Source: Kuafuiihalomonas sp039024635 (GTDB lineage Bacteria > Myxococcota > Kuafuiibacteriia > Kuafuiibacteriales > Kuafuiibacteriaceae). Taken from it: a stretch of 64,000 nt of DNA. The stretch covers positions 221,172 through 285,171 of the forward strand of contig JBCCQA010000003.1 in the NCBI GenBank assembly GCA_039024635.1. The letters are read 5' to 3'. A program made the position numbers and the translations under genes. The notes under the pieces were generated by a model. The model did not search any database, was not told the DNA's origin, and worked only from the letters and a program-made list of their open reading frames with translations. Positions 32,782 to 41,063 of the stretch are shown here, one piece after another; the stretch's first letter is position 1; each line of letters starts with the position of its first letter.

Positions 32782-35037
32782 GTGGCGGAGAGCTCGAAGT
32801 TTGGAGACTACGTTCTTCTAGAACGTATCGGGGACGGTGGGATGGCGGAGATCTTCCGTGCGTCTCGGCGTGGTTTCTCGGGCTTCGAGAAGCAGCTCGC
32901 CCTGAAGCGCATACTGCCCCGCTACAGCGGCAACGAGACTTTCGTCCGCATGCTGATCCACGAGGCCAAGTTGGCGGCCCAGCTCCAGCACACTAACATC
33001 GTGCAGGTCATCGACCTGGGCGCCATCGAAGGCCAGGTTTTCTTGGTCATGGAGTTCGTCCGCGGTCGCGATCTGGCTGGAATTCTCTCACGCGCCTATC
33101 GCCGAAAAGAGAAGCTGCCCGTTCCCCTGGCCCTCTGCATCGCCACCGAGTTCCTCACCGGATTGGACTACGCCCACCGCAAACGCTCCGAAGACGATAC
33201 ACCCCTATCGATCATCCACCGCGACATCAGCCCGCAGAACATCCTCATCTCCTTCGAGGGTGAGGTGAAGGTCACCGACTTCGGCATCGCGCGCATCATC
33301 GCAGAGAAGAGCGAGCTCAGCCTGCCGGGCAACATGCACGGCAAGTTCGGCTACATGTCGCCCGAACAAGTGCGGGGAAAAGAGATCGACCAGCGCTCCG
33401 ATATCTTCAGCGCGGGGGTCGTTATCTGGGAGATGCTCACCGGTCGTCGCCTGTTTCGCGGCAGCAACCCGGAGGAGACCATCGACCAGGTCGCAAACCG
33501 CATCATTGAGGCGCCCTCCTCCATCAATCCCGAGGTGCCACCCGAACTTGACGACGTTTGCTTGGAGGCCTTGGAGAGGGATCGCTCCGCCCGTTTCCAG
33601 ACCGTGGGCGCCCTCCTCGGAGCCTGCGCCCGCATCGCCGAGTCGGTCGATCTCCGAGCCGCCCCCCGAGACGTGAGCGTCTACATGCGTCGACACTTCG
33701 GCGCCGGCCTCATCGAGCGAGATGGCCAACCCCAACGGGAGCGCACCTATAGCTCGGCCACCGACTCGGGCTTCATCAGCGCCAAGAACCGACCCCTACT
33801 GGGCGAGCTCCTCCGTCGTGGCGGAGAGATCACGACCCAGGACCTCCAGCTGGCATTGGCGGAGCAGCGGGCCCGGGGGGGACGGATCGGCGAGATCCTG
33901 ATCAACCTGGAGCTCTCGGACGAGGAAGGCGTGTGCAGGGGCTTGGCGAATCAGCTGGGACTGGAGATGCTCAGTGCCGACGAACTCGCGGAGCTTCCCC
34001 CTCCGGAGAAGCTGACCACCGCCTTTCCTCGAGAGGCGGCTGAGCGGACCTGGTGTCTTCCTCTGCAGTCGTCGGTAGAGGGGGAACGGGTCCGCGTGAT
34101 CACATGCGAGCCCCTAGTTCGGACCGCCATCATGGAGGTCGAGCTCATCCTCCAGGTCTCTCGGGTCGAGCTTCGGCTTGTCACTCGCTCGGCTTTCGTC
34201 GAGACCATGCTCCGCTGGTACGCCGAGGCCGAAGCCGCGGCCCCCACCGCGCCCCTGGTGCTCGTGGCCGACGCTAGGGCCGACGACGTGGCGGAACTGG
34301 TCGAGACCCTGAAGAACGAGGAGCTCGAGGTGGAGTTGGTGGAGGACGGTCGCGCAGCCCGACGCAGCTTAGTAGAGCGGAGCCCGAGCGCCGCCATCTT
34401 CGACGCCGCCCTGCCCCGCATCGACGGGATCAACCTGCTTCTCGAAGCGAAGGCGGCCGCGCCCGAGCGCCCCGTCTTCATCACCTCCAGACGTTCAGAC
34501 GACGCTCATCACGCCCGGGCCCTGGAGATGGGCGCCGACGACGTCTTCGTGAAACCGTTGGCCATCGGGGCCGTGGCCGCTAAAATCCGTCGCGCGGCAG
34601 GGCGAGCGCCCGCCCCCAAGAACAGCGGCGCCCAGATCCTGTCGGGGGCACTGGAGAGCATGACGGCGGTGGATTTGATCCAAAGCCTCGAGATCGGCGG
34701 AAAGACCGCCACCATCGAGCTGCAGTACGAGGATGGACGTTCCGGCAGCCTGGAGCTGGATGAAGGCCACATTCAAGCCTGTCGCGTCCCGGGCTGGGGC
34801 GCAGAAGAGGGCTTCAATCGACTCATGGTGCCGGGCCCGGGCCGCTTCCGTGTCCAGTACGGCGCCGCGCTCGGACGACCCAACCTCGACCGACCGAACA
34901 CCCACCTCTTGATGGAGGCCATGCGCTGCATCGATGAGGCGAGGCTGGCCGCGGGCGGAGGGGAGGAACACTCCCCCCCGCCACTCCGAGAGGACCTCAT
35001 CGGCGACCTCGGCCTCACGCCGACGCCCACTAGATGA
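32782..35037 (+). CDS. Ser/Thr protein kinase with MshEN, receiver and PATAN/DUF4388 domains
   Basis: 751 aa, GTG start. Order: Ser/Thr kinase (about 8-285) with loop IGDGGMAEIF, VAIK-type Lys in LALKRIL, catalytic HRDISPQNIL, DFGIAR and activation segment GYMSPEQVRGK, so predicted active; MshEN/GspE-N-like domain (about 330-430), containing GRIGEILINLELSDEEGVCR and GLANQLGLEMLS, a fold that can bind cyclic-di-GMP in some proteins; response-regulator receiver (about 490-605) with phospho-acceptor Asp in AIFDAALPRIDG and Lys in FVKPL; and a DUF4388/PATAN domain (about 612-715) starting LSGALESMTAVDLIQSLE. No membrane segment. It is divergent from polA, 85 bases apart. Such combinations suggest integration of phosphorylation and nucleotide signals. 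Confidence 0.9.
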   Translation: MAESSKFGDYVLLERIGDGGMAEIFRASRRGFSGFEKQLALKRILPRYSGNETFVRMLIHEAKLAAQLQHTNIVQVIDLGAIEGQVFLVMEFVRGRDLAGILSRAYRRKEKLPVPLALCIATEFLTGLDYAHRKRSEDDTPLSIIHRDISPQNILISFEGEVKVTDFGIARIIAEKSELSLPGNMHGKFGYMSPEQVRGKEIDQRSDIFSAGVVIWEMLTGRRLFRGSNPEETIDQVANRIIEAPSSINPEVPPELDDVCLEALERDRSARFQTVGALLGACARIAESVDLRAAPRDVSVYMRRHFGAGLIERDGQPQRERTYSSATDSGFISAKNRPLLGELLRRGGEITTQDLQLALAEQRARGGRIGEILINLELSDEEGVCRGLANQLGLEMLSADELAELPPPEKLTTAFPREAAERTWCLPLQSSVEGERVRVITCEPLVRTAIMEVELILQVSRVELRLVTRSAFVETMLRWYAEAEAAAPTAPLVLVADARADDVAELVETLKNEELEVELVEDGRAARRSLVERSPSAAIFDAALPRIDGINLLLEAKAAAPERPVFITSRRSDDAHHARALEMGADDVFVKPLAIGAVAAKIRRAAGRAPAPKNSGAQILSGALESMTAVDLIQSLEIGGKTATIELQYEDGRSGSLELDEGHIQACRVPGWGAEEGFNRLMVPGPGRFRVQYGAALGRPNLDRPNTHLLMEAMRCIDEARLAAGGGEEHSPPPLREDLIGDLGLTPTPTR

Positions 35038-35048
35038 AGCCGGACAGG

Positions 35049-35687
35049 CTACTTGTTGGGCTGAGGCGTCACCCGAAGATATGGCCGCACCTCTTTGTAG
35101 CCCTTTGGGAAGCGCTGCGCGAGCTCATCAGGATCCTTCAAAGAAGGCACGATGACGACCTCGTCTCCATCTTGCCAGTCAGCAGGGGTGGCCACCTTGT
35201 GAGAGTCGGTGAGCTGGAGGCTGTCGATCACTCGAAGCAGCTCGGCAAAGTTCCGTCCGGTGGACGCCGGGTAGGTGAGGGACATGCGCAGCTTTCGGGC
35301 CGGGTCGACGACGAAGACGCTGCGGACGGTCATGGTATCGGGGGCGTCGTCGGGCAGCATGTCGTAGAGCTTCGCCACCTTTCGGTCGTGATCGGCCAAG
35401 AGAGGGAAGTTGAGCTTGGTCCCTTGAGTGTCGTTGATGTCTTCGATCCACTTCACGTGGTCTTCGATGGGGTCGACCGAGAGGCCCACGACCTTCGTGT
35501 TGCGGCGCTCGAATTCGGCCTTTAGCTTGGCCACCGTCCCCAGCTCTGTCGTGCAGACCGGCGTGAAGTCGGCAGGATGAGAGAAGAGGACGCCCCAGCT
35601 GTCACCGAGGTACGCAAAGAAATCGAGTTCGCCTTCGGTCGAGACCTGGACGAAGTTGGGAACGGGCTTTCCGATGTGCAGAGTCAT
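35049..35687 (-). CDS. 1-Cys peroxiredoxin (Prx6 type)
   Basis: 212 aa. Peroxidatic Cys45 lies in HPADFTPVCTTELG, and no second cysteine is present anywhere in the protein, which defines a 1-Cys Prx6 enzyme. The C-terminal extension, with GDEVVIVPSLKDPDELAQRF and KGYKEVRPYLRVTPQ, is typical of this class. It reduces hydrogen peroxide and organic peroxides, using an external thiol donor. Start chosen at the Met of MTLHIGKPVPNF; an in-frame start 13 codons upstream is less likely. It follows the degenerate HD-GYP gene by 46 bases and may share its transcript. Confidence 0.95.
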   Translation of the reverse strand: MTLHIGKPVPNFVQVSTEGELDFFAYLGDSWGVLFSHPADFTPVCTTELGTVAKLKAEFERRNTKVVGLSVDPIEDHVKWIEDINDTQGTKLNFPLLADHDRKVAKLYDMLPDDAPDTMTVRSVFVVDPARKLRMSLTYPASTGRNFAELLRVIDSLQLTDSHKVATPADWQDGDEVVIVPSLKDPDELAQRFPKGYKEVRPYLRVTPQPNK

Positions 35688-35733
35688 GTCGCCGAGCCAA
35701 CCACGAAGAGAGGTGTTCTCATCCACCGATGGG

Positions 35734-37164
35734 TCAATTCAGGGTGAACATTCCGGGGTCGACCCCGTGGATCTCCTGAGCTTTCAGAAGTCGCTGGATT
35801 CGGCCGCCCTCTCCGGACTCCTGAGCGAGGTTTCGGATGACCGTCTTCTTCACCGGAGCTCCGTCGGAGGTCCGAAGGAGCTTGACCCAGGGCCGATCCC
35901 TGGACGCCGGATCGTGGGACGAGTGATAGACGACCGCGACCTCACCCGACTCCAGCTCGACGAGGGCCCCTAGAGGATACAGACCCATGAGATTCACGAG
36001 CAACCGCACCACGAGGGGATCGAAGCGGCGTCCGGCCTCCTTCCGAAGGACCTCCAGGGCCTCATCGGCCGGATAACCGTCCCGCCAAGGCCGACGGGTG
36101 GTGAGCGCATCGAAAGCGCCGGCGACGGCGACGATGCGGGAGAAGGGATGGAGCGGGTTCACGCTGCCGTGCTCCGGATCTCGGTAGGGCAGATGATGCT
36201 CGTAGGCCACGACGACCCTGCGCATGAGCGAGTCCGTGAGGCGGGTCCCCTGAAAAATGCTCCGGACCTGTCGAAGCATGGCCAAGTGGATCTCCTTGCG
36301 TTCGCTGGCGGTAAGGGCCCGTTCTCGGTCCAGGAGTTCCGGAGGAAGCGTGGCAAAGCCAATGTTGGCGTAGAGCCCCGCAAGCCCGAGGTCGACGAGT
36401 TCTAGCCTCGAGACGCCGAGCGCCCGACCCAGCACCAAGGATAGGACGCAGGTGTTGGCGGCGTGGGTGTAGGCGTAGTCGTCAGCCGTCTTGATGGCGC
36501 TCAGCTTGAGGAGAAAGTTGACCCGCTCGCTCCCGATGTCGACGAGGTCCTGGACGATTCTGACCGTGCTGAGGCTGCTGCTCGGAGCCTCTGCGTCCCG
36601 GACCTGGCGTACACCCTCCCGTATGGCAACTATGGCTTTGGCGTAGGCTTGGAGCGCGAAGGTGCGCCGGTCGACCTTCACTTCGTCATCGACAGCGACC
36701 TCCTCGTCGACGAAAAACTGGGGCTCCAGAAGCTCCATGGCGAGCTCTTTGAACTGCTCCAGCGATTCCCGAAGGGCCCGCACGTCCTCGGCCGTGGACA
36801 CCTCCCGGGTGAGAAGCTGAATGAAGCGCCGAAGCGCCTCGGCATCGACGGGCCGGGCAAAGGCCACACCACCAAGTTCCCGCCGCGCAAGCTCGGCTTG
36901 CAAGAACTGGATGTGGCTCTCCAGCGTGGCGTCGAGGCGAAGCCGGGTGTCATTGAGATAGGCCACGCCGTCCACGAGCTGAAGGCGGACCGCACCGCCG
37001 ACCGCCGCCCACAGGGTGTTGATGGTGTCCCGGAGATTCTCGCTCGCGATGAGAAGGGCCTGGTTTGTTGGCTCGTGGAGCTTGAAGGTTCGAAGCACCA
37101 TGTGGAGCTGCATCACGAGCAACCGGCCCAGGCTTTGGACCTTGGGACTGGGGGGTGCGCTCAT
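35734..37164 (-). CDS. Degenerate HD-GYP-like protein
   Basis: 476 aa. The N-terminal 200 residues are a helical region of unknown family. The C-terminal half aligns with HD-GYP phosphodiesterases: YTHAANTCVLSLVLGRALG, then EHHLPYRDPEHGSVNPLHPF, RIVAVAGAFDALTTRRPW, RRFDPLVVRLL. However, where active enzymes have AALLHDIGK this protein reads LAGLYANIG, so the metal-binding HD pair is Tyr-Ala, and the HHERWDGSGYP motif is replaced. The protein is therefore predicted inactive on cyclic-di-GMP and may be a sensor or scaffold. Its start overlaps the end of the HEAT-like gene by four bases. Last of the sigma-factor operon. Confidence 0.82.
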   Translation of the reverse strand: MSAPPSPKVQSLGRLLVMQLHMVLRTFKLHEPTNQALLIASENLRDTINTLWAAVGGAVRLQLVDGVAYLNDTRLRLDATLESHIQFLQAELARRELGGVAFARPVDAEALRRFIQLLTREVSTAEDVRALRESLEQFKELAMELLEPQFFVDEEVAVDDEVKVDRRTFALQAYAKAIVAIREGVRQVRDAEAPSSSLSTVRIVQDLVDIGSERVNFLLKLSAIKTADDYAYTHAANTCVLSLVLGRALGVSRLELVDLGLAGLYANIGFATLPPELLDRERALTASERKEIHLAMLRQVRSIFQGTRLTDSLMRRVVVAYEHHLPYRDPEHGSVNPLHPFSRIVAVAGAFDALTTRRPWRDGYPADEALEVLRKEAGRRFDPLVVRLLVNLMGLYPLGALVELESGEVAVVYHSSHDPASRDRPWVKLLRTSDGAPVKKTVIRNLAQESGEGGRIQRLLKAQEIHGVDPGMFTLN

Positions 37165-39353
37165 TCCTGACCTCCCTCGGACTCAGATCCAGGGAGCTGG
37201 ACGTCGACGCGGGGGAGGATCTCGGAAGTGCGCCGGGCCTGGGGCGGACGTTCGATGGTTTGGGTCAGGGCCTCCTGCTCCTCTTCCTGGAGCACAAGCT
37301 CCTCGGTCAGGACCAGATCGCTGGTTTCGGGTGGCGCAGGCGTGGGAGGCGGCGAAGGTATGGTGTCTGTGCGACCGTCGAGCGCCTCATGGAAGGAGGT
37401 CGAAGCCCGAGGCGGAGCGCGATGGATGGCGGAGTCCCGACGCTCCACCTGCTTGGGGAGCTCGGTCGTGAAAGGCGGCGCACCTTCGAGTCCCAGAGCG
37501 GCGAACTCTCCCGAAGACTCCTCCAGGTCACCGGTTGGGAAGTTGCCGGAAACGTCCCGCTCGTCCGCCCGATCCAAGGCCCGCCTGCACACGTCTCGAA
37601 TCTTGGGGACCAGGGACCGCGCCCCTCTCTGTAGTTCGGCCTTCGCTTCCGGAAGATCGATGGTGGCCAGCGCTTGCGCGGCGGCCACGGGGAGGTCGGC
37701 GTTCTTGAAAGAGCTGAATAGACCCGGGCGCAGGAGATGAGCCAGGCCCGGTACGGCGTCGCTCCCCTCAATGAAGGCGTAGACCCGGCAGAGCTCTCGC
37801 TGCTCTCGAGGCTCAAGCTGGCCGAGCTGATCCGAGGCCATCAACTGCGCGATGCGCTTGGCGACGTTGGGGCTGGACCGGCGCATGGCGACCCGCCGGA
37901 CGGCCTTCCGGACGTCGGGGTCCGGATCGTCTAGGACCCGAGCCAAACGGTCGTCGGCCACACCGTAACGGTAGGCCCGAAGCATCTTGACCCCACTTTC
38001 TCGCACCCGGGGGTGAGCGTGGCGAAGCGCGTGGTCGACGAGAGCCCCCACATGCTCCGGCGGATGACGCTCAGCCATGTGAAGGAGATCCCGGACGACG
38101 AACCACTCGGCCCCTTCGAGTTGACCGTGGAGAATGTGCACCGAGGGCACGCCTAGGTCGACGATCAGGTCTCGGATCACCCTTCGGTGGACTGGCGACT
38201 CCACGTTGGGAAGGGCCTGCAGCATCGCGGGAACAGTGCTCGGTCCAAGGGCGCGGAGGAAGCCGATGAGCTCCGAGACGGACCGAGCCAGGGCCCGATC
38301 GTTGAGCGCCGCCAGTAGAGGCACGATGCGAGACTTGGAGGAAAAGAGCACCATCAGCTGCCTCGAGACATGGAGCCGCTGGAGGTCGGAAGTGTCCCGG
38401 GTGTGAAGGTCCAAGAGCCGAACGAGCTCGGTGGCGTGGACGAAGCGCTGGTCCAGAAGCATGGAGTCCAAGAGCTGCTGAAGGAGTTCGATGGCGCCGT
38501 AGGCGTCCTGACTCGACTGCTCCTGAAAAAGGATTTGGAGGAGGACCTTCATGGTCCGACGAATGAGGCCGTCTTTGGTTTCTCGCTCCAGCTCCTTTTC
38601 GAAGCCCTCCAAGTCTTCTTCCGGAACATCGACAATGGCGCGCTCAGTGACGGTGTCGAGACTGTCGAGATCTTCGGGCTCCTCTCGAATCTCCTTCAGT
38701 GCCTCCAGATCCTCCTTGGTGATGGAGATGCCCGAGACGATTTCGTCGTCGCTGGAGTTGGAGCGATAGACGGCGGCGACGATGGCCTCGACCTCGCCTT
38801 GAAGCCGCTGGATGTCCTGCCGCTCTTCCTTTGAAGTCGCGGTACCGGCGGCCGCGGTGAGCGTATCGATGGTGACGTAGCGGAGATGGGGCAGCTTCAG
38901 GCGCCAGAGCACGGAAACCAGGTCTTCGTCTCCGTGGGAGGTCGCTTCGGCCAAGGCTCGAAGGAAGGCGAACAGCTCTTCCTTGGTCATGCCGGGCGAT
39001 AGCGTCAGCCGGCGGAAGGCGTTCCGATAGAGAAGAAAAGGCAGTCCCTCGCGACGGTCCTCGGATTCGAAAACCGGCTCCCCGGCGGTGAGGATGCGGT
39101 CCTCCCGGATCGAGAGACTGAGGTCTCCTTGGCGCTCATGAATCGACTGAAGGCCGCTCCAGATCCGGCCCAGGTAGAGGTGGAGGGTCTCGTTGTTGTC
39201 GGCGTAGACGCGCAGGCCCTTCAGGCCGGTGACGACGTCTCGAAACCAGGCTCGAACGTCGTCGGCGTTCTCCGCCCCGTCCACGGATGGAAGATGACCA
39301 AGATCACCACCTAGGGTCAACGCGTGCGCTCGAAGAGCCGATGGCAAGCCCAT
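37161..39353 (-). CDS. HEAT-repeat-like protein, about 730 aa
   Basis: A large, mostly helical protein. Residues about 90-300 contain LYRNAFRRLTLSPGMTKEEL and an acidic linker; residues about 330-560 are HEAT-like pairs (VRRVAMRRSSPNVAKRIAQL, SGVKMLRAYRYGVADDRLAR). A Pro/Ser/Glu-rich tail ends RVDVQLPGSESEGGQE. No catalytic motif, no signal peptide. HEAT arrays usually bind proteins. ATG 39353 overlaps the preceding gene's end by 37 bases; a GTG at 39284 (before DGAENADDV) is also possible, and a start at 39416 is less likely. The operon context links it to the sigma factor and to two inactive enzymes. Confidence 0.75.
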   Translation of the reverse strand: MGLPSALRAHALTLGGDLGHLPSVDGAENADDVRAWFRDVVTGLKGLRVYADNNETLHLYLGRIWSGLQSIHERQGDLSLSIREDRILTAGEPVFESEDRREGLPFLLYRNAFRRLTLSPGMTKEELFAFLRALAEATSHGDEDLVSVLWRLKLPHLRYVTIDTLTAAAGTATSKEERQDIQRLQGEVEAIVAAVYRSNSSDDEIVSGISITKEDLEALKEIREEPEDLDSLDTVTERAIVDVPEEDLEGFEKELERETKDGLIRRTMKVLLQILFQEQSSQDAYGAIELLQQLLDSMLLDQRFVHATELVRLLDLHTRDTSDLQRLHVSRQLMVLFSSKSRIVPLLAALNDRALARSVSELIGFLRALGPSTVPAMLQALPNVESPVHRRVIRDLIVDLGVPSVHILHGQLEGAEWFVVRDLLHMAERHPPEHVGALVDHALRHAHPRVRESGVKMLRAYRYGVADDRLARVLDDPDPDVRKAVRRVAMRRSSPNVAKRIAQLMASDQLGQLEPREQRELCRVYAFIEGSDAVPGLAHLLRPGLFSSFKNADLPVAAAQALATIDLPEAKAELQRGARSLVPKIRDVCRRALDRADERDVSGNFPTGDLEESSGEFAALGLEGAPPFTTELPKQVERRDSAIHRAPPRASTSFHEALDGRTDTIPSPPPTPAPPETSDLVLTEELVLQEEEQEALTQTIERPPQARRTSEILPRVDVQLPGSESEGGQE

Positions 39354-41032
39354 TCGAACATCAGGAGACCCAGCAATACGCGCCCAGAGGAACGACCGAG
39401 CTGATGCCCGTACCAAAGACGGCGGAGCCGACGAGGGTGGAGGATGCCGCTGACGCCCCCGTTACGACCGAAGAAGACCGTCTCGGCCGGTTCGCGAAGG
39501 GGGCCCCGGAGCCAGGCGTCGGCAGCCGAACCGCCGGGCTGGGTCGGCTCCAGCGCGAAGCCGCCAAAAAGGAGACGACCTAGGTGCCGAACCCCTACGC
39601 CAGCCTCGGGTCCTTCGGTCCGCGCCCGGAGCGGCCATTTTCCCACGGCGGTGACCAGCTCGCGGTCGAGAAACGGCATCGACCAGCCCACGCTGTGGAG
39701 CTGAGCCAGGGCCCATCGCAAGGGAGCTTGCCCTGTCCCGGTCCTCTGCTCGAAGTCCAGCTGCTGGAGCGAGGCCACGGTCCCATCGGTTCGTTCTCCG
39801 AGCGCAGGCTCCGGAGAAAGCCCGAGCCGAAAGTCCTCACTCAGGAACTGAAGCCCCGGCCCGGCGGGGAAGAGATCCTCCTCCGTGGTGCCCAAGAGTC
39901 GAGAGCCCAAACTACGGCCACCCATGCGCTGGAGGCGGCGAGGCAAAGACCTACGGATGGCGTCTTGAACCAGGATCTCTGGGTAGCGGGGATCGGCAGC
40001 GAAGATGGCCGCGCCGCCCGTCCCATCCACGACTTGGGCCCCGTTGCGCTTCGCCCAGCGAAGAGCAGCGTCGGCCCGGAATCCGGCTTCGCCGGCCAGA
40101 GGCTGTTCGAAAGCCCCAAAGACACGATCCAGGCCATCGGCGTCGGGTTGAAGCTTCAGTTCTGCGTGGCTACGGTCGGCCAGCTGGGCCGCTCGGGCCG
40201 CCCCGTCGCCCTCGGGCAACTCGGCGCCAAGACTCCGGGTGCGTGGGGGAAGGAGCCTCAGGAGTAGCTGCTCCTCCAGACTCGGTCGAAGCGGCATGAC
40301 CAGATCGCTGCGGCCTTCAAAAGCCCGGCGGACCCGGGCCCGGAGGAGCTCGGTCGTCCGGCGATAGTGGGTTTCTAGATCAGTGACGTCGTCGGGCGCA
40401 TCGAGTCGGATTGCGCCCGGACGAATACGAGCGCCGTCCCGGCTTGCGATCAGCCGGGCCCCTGGACCCAAGGCACGAATGCCCCGAAGCAAGGTCATGG
40501 GGCCCGGGACGAGGCCGTAGCGGAAGTAGGCGGTAGCCGCGTCGGGGTCGAGAATCCGAGGGAAGACGCCCGCCTCCAGCATGGGCGTGAGTCGGGTCGA
40601 GAAGGCGATCTCTCGCTCATTGATTCGGACGAAGAGGGGCCAACGCCCAAACTCGTCGCCAAAAATCAGGCAGCCGTGGCGTGAACGATCGAGTATGGCC
40701 GCTGCGAACGGGCCTGAGAGCCGATCCATACAGTCCTCGCCCCATCGCCTAAAAGCCGCGGCCAGCAGGCCAGCCTCGTTGAGTCCCGAGACCTCCCCTC
40801 CTTCCTCCAGCTCCGTCCGAAGCGCCGCCAAGGTCGAAGGACGACCGACAACCGCCACGCAAAGCTCAGGCTCTTCGTGCAGAGATCCCTCACCGCCCTC
40901 CAGAAAGACCGCGCTCGAAGTGCCGTGATGACTCCTCAACTCCCGGCCACCCCGAGCCAGCACGCGGCCCAAGGCCAAGTCTGGAGGCGGTCCCTGCGGA
41001 TCGAGGCGAAACAGGCCGAAAAGCCCGGTCAT
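39317..41032 (-). CDS. Asparagine-synthetase-like protein lacking both active sites
   Basis: 571 aa. The N-terminus is a class II glutamine amidotransferase fold: MTGLFGLFRL where AsnB has MCGIFG, so the nucleophilic Cys2 is Thr. The conserved WGEDCMDRLSGPFAAAILDR and FGDEFGRWPLFVR follow. The C-terminal synthetase half has SDLVMPLRPSLEEQ where active enzymes carry the ATP pyrophosphatase SGGLDSS motif, and DGTGGAAIFAADPRY where they have GGDELFGGYP. Both half-reactions should be lost. Start ATG 41032 follows AAAGGACG. It lies 31 bases after the sigma factor gene and overlaps the HEAT-like gene. It may act as a binding or regulatory protein. Confidence 0.82.
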   Translation of the reverse strand: MTGLFGLFRLDPQGPPPDLALGRVLARGGRELRSHHGTSSAVFLEGGEGSLHEEPELCVAVVGRPSTLAALRTELEEGGEVSGLNEAGLLAAAFRRWGEDCMDRLSGPFAAAILDRSRHGCLIFGDEFGRWPLFVRINEREIAFSTRLTPMLEAGVFPRILDPDAATAYFRYGLVPGPMTLLRGIRALGPGARLIASRDGARIRPGAIRLDAPDDVTDLETHYRRTTELLRARVRRAFEGRSDLVMPLRPSLEEQLLLRLLPPRTRSLGAELPEGDGAARAAQLADRSHAELKLQPDADGLDRVFGAFEQPLAGEAGFRADAALRWAKRNGAQVVDGTGGAAIFAADPRYPEILVQDAIRRSLPRRLQRMGGRSLGSRLLGTTEEDLFPAGPGLQFLSEDFRLGLSPEPALGERTDGTVASLQQLDFEQRTGTGQAPLRWALAQLHSVGWSMPFLDRELVTAVGKWPLRARTEGPEAGVGVRHLGRLLFGGFALEPTQPGGSAADAWLRGPLREPAETVFFGRNGGVSGILHPRRLRRLWYGHQLGRSSGRVLLGLLMFEWACHRLFERTR

Positions 41033-41063
41033 CCACGTCCTTTGGCCCGTGGGGGCGCCACTG

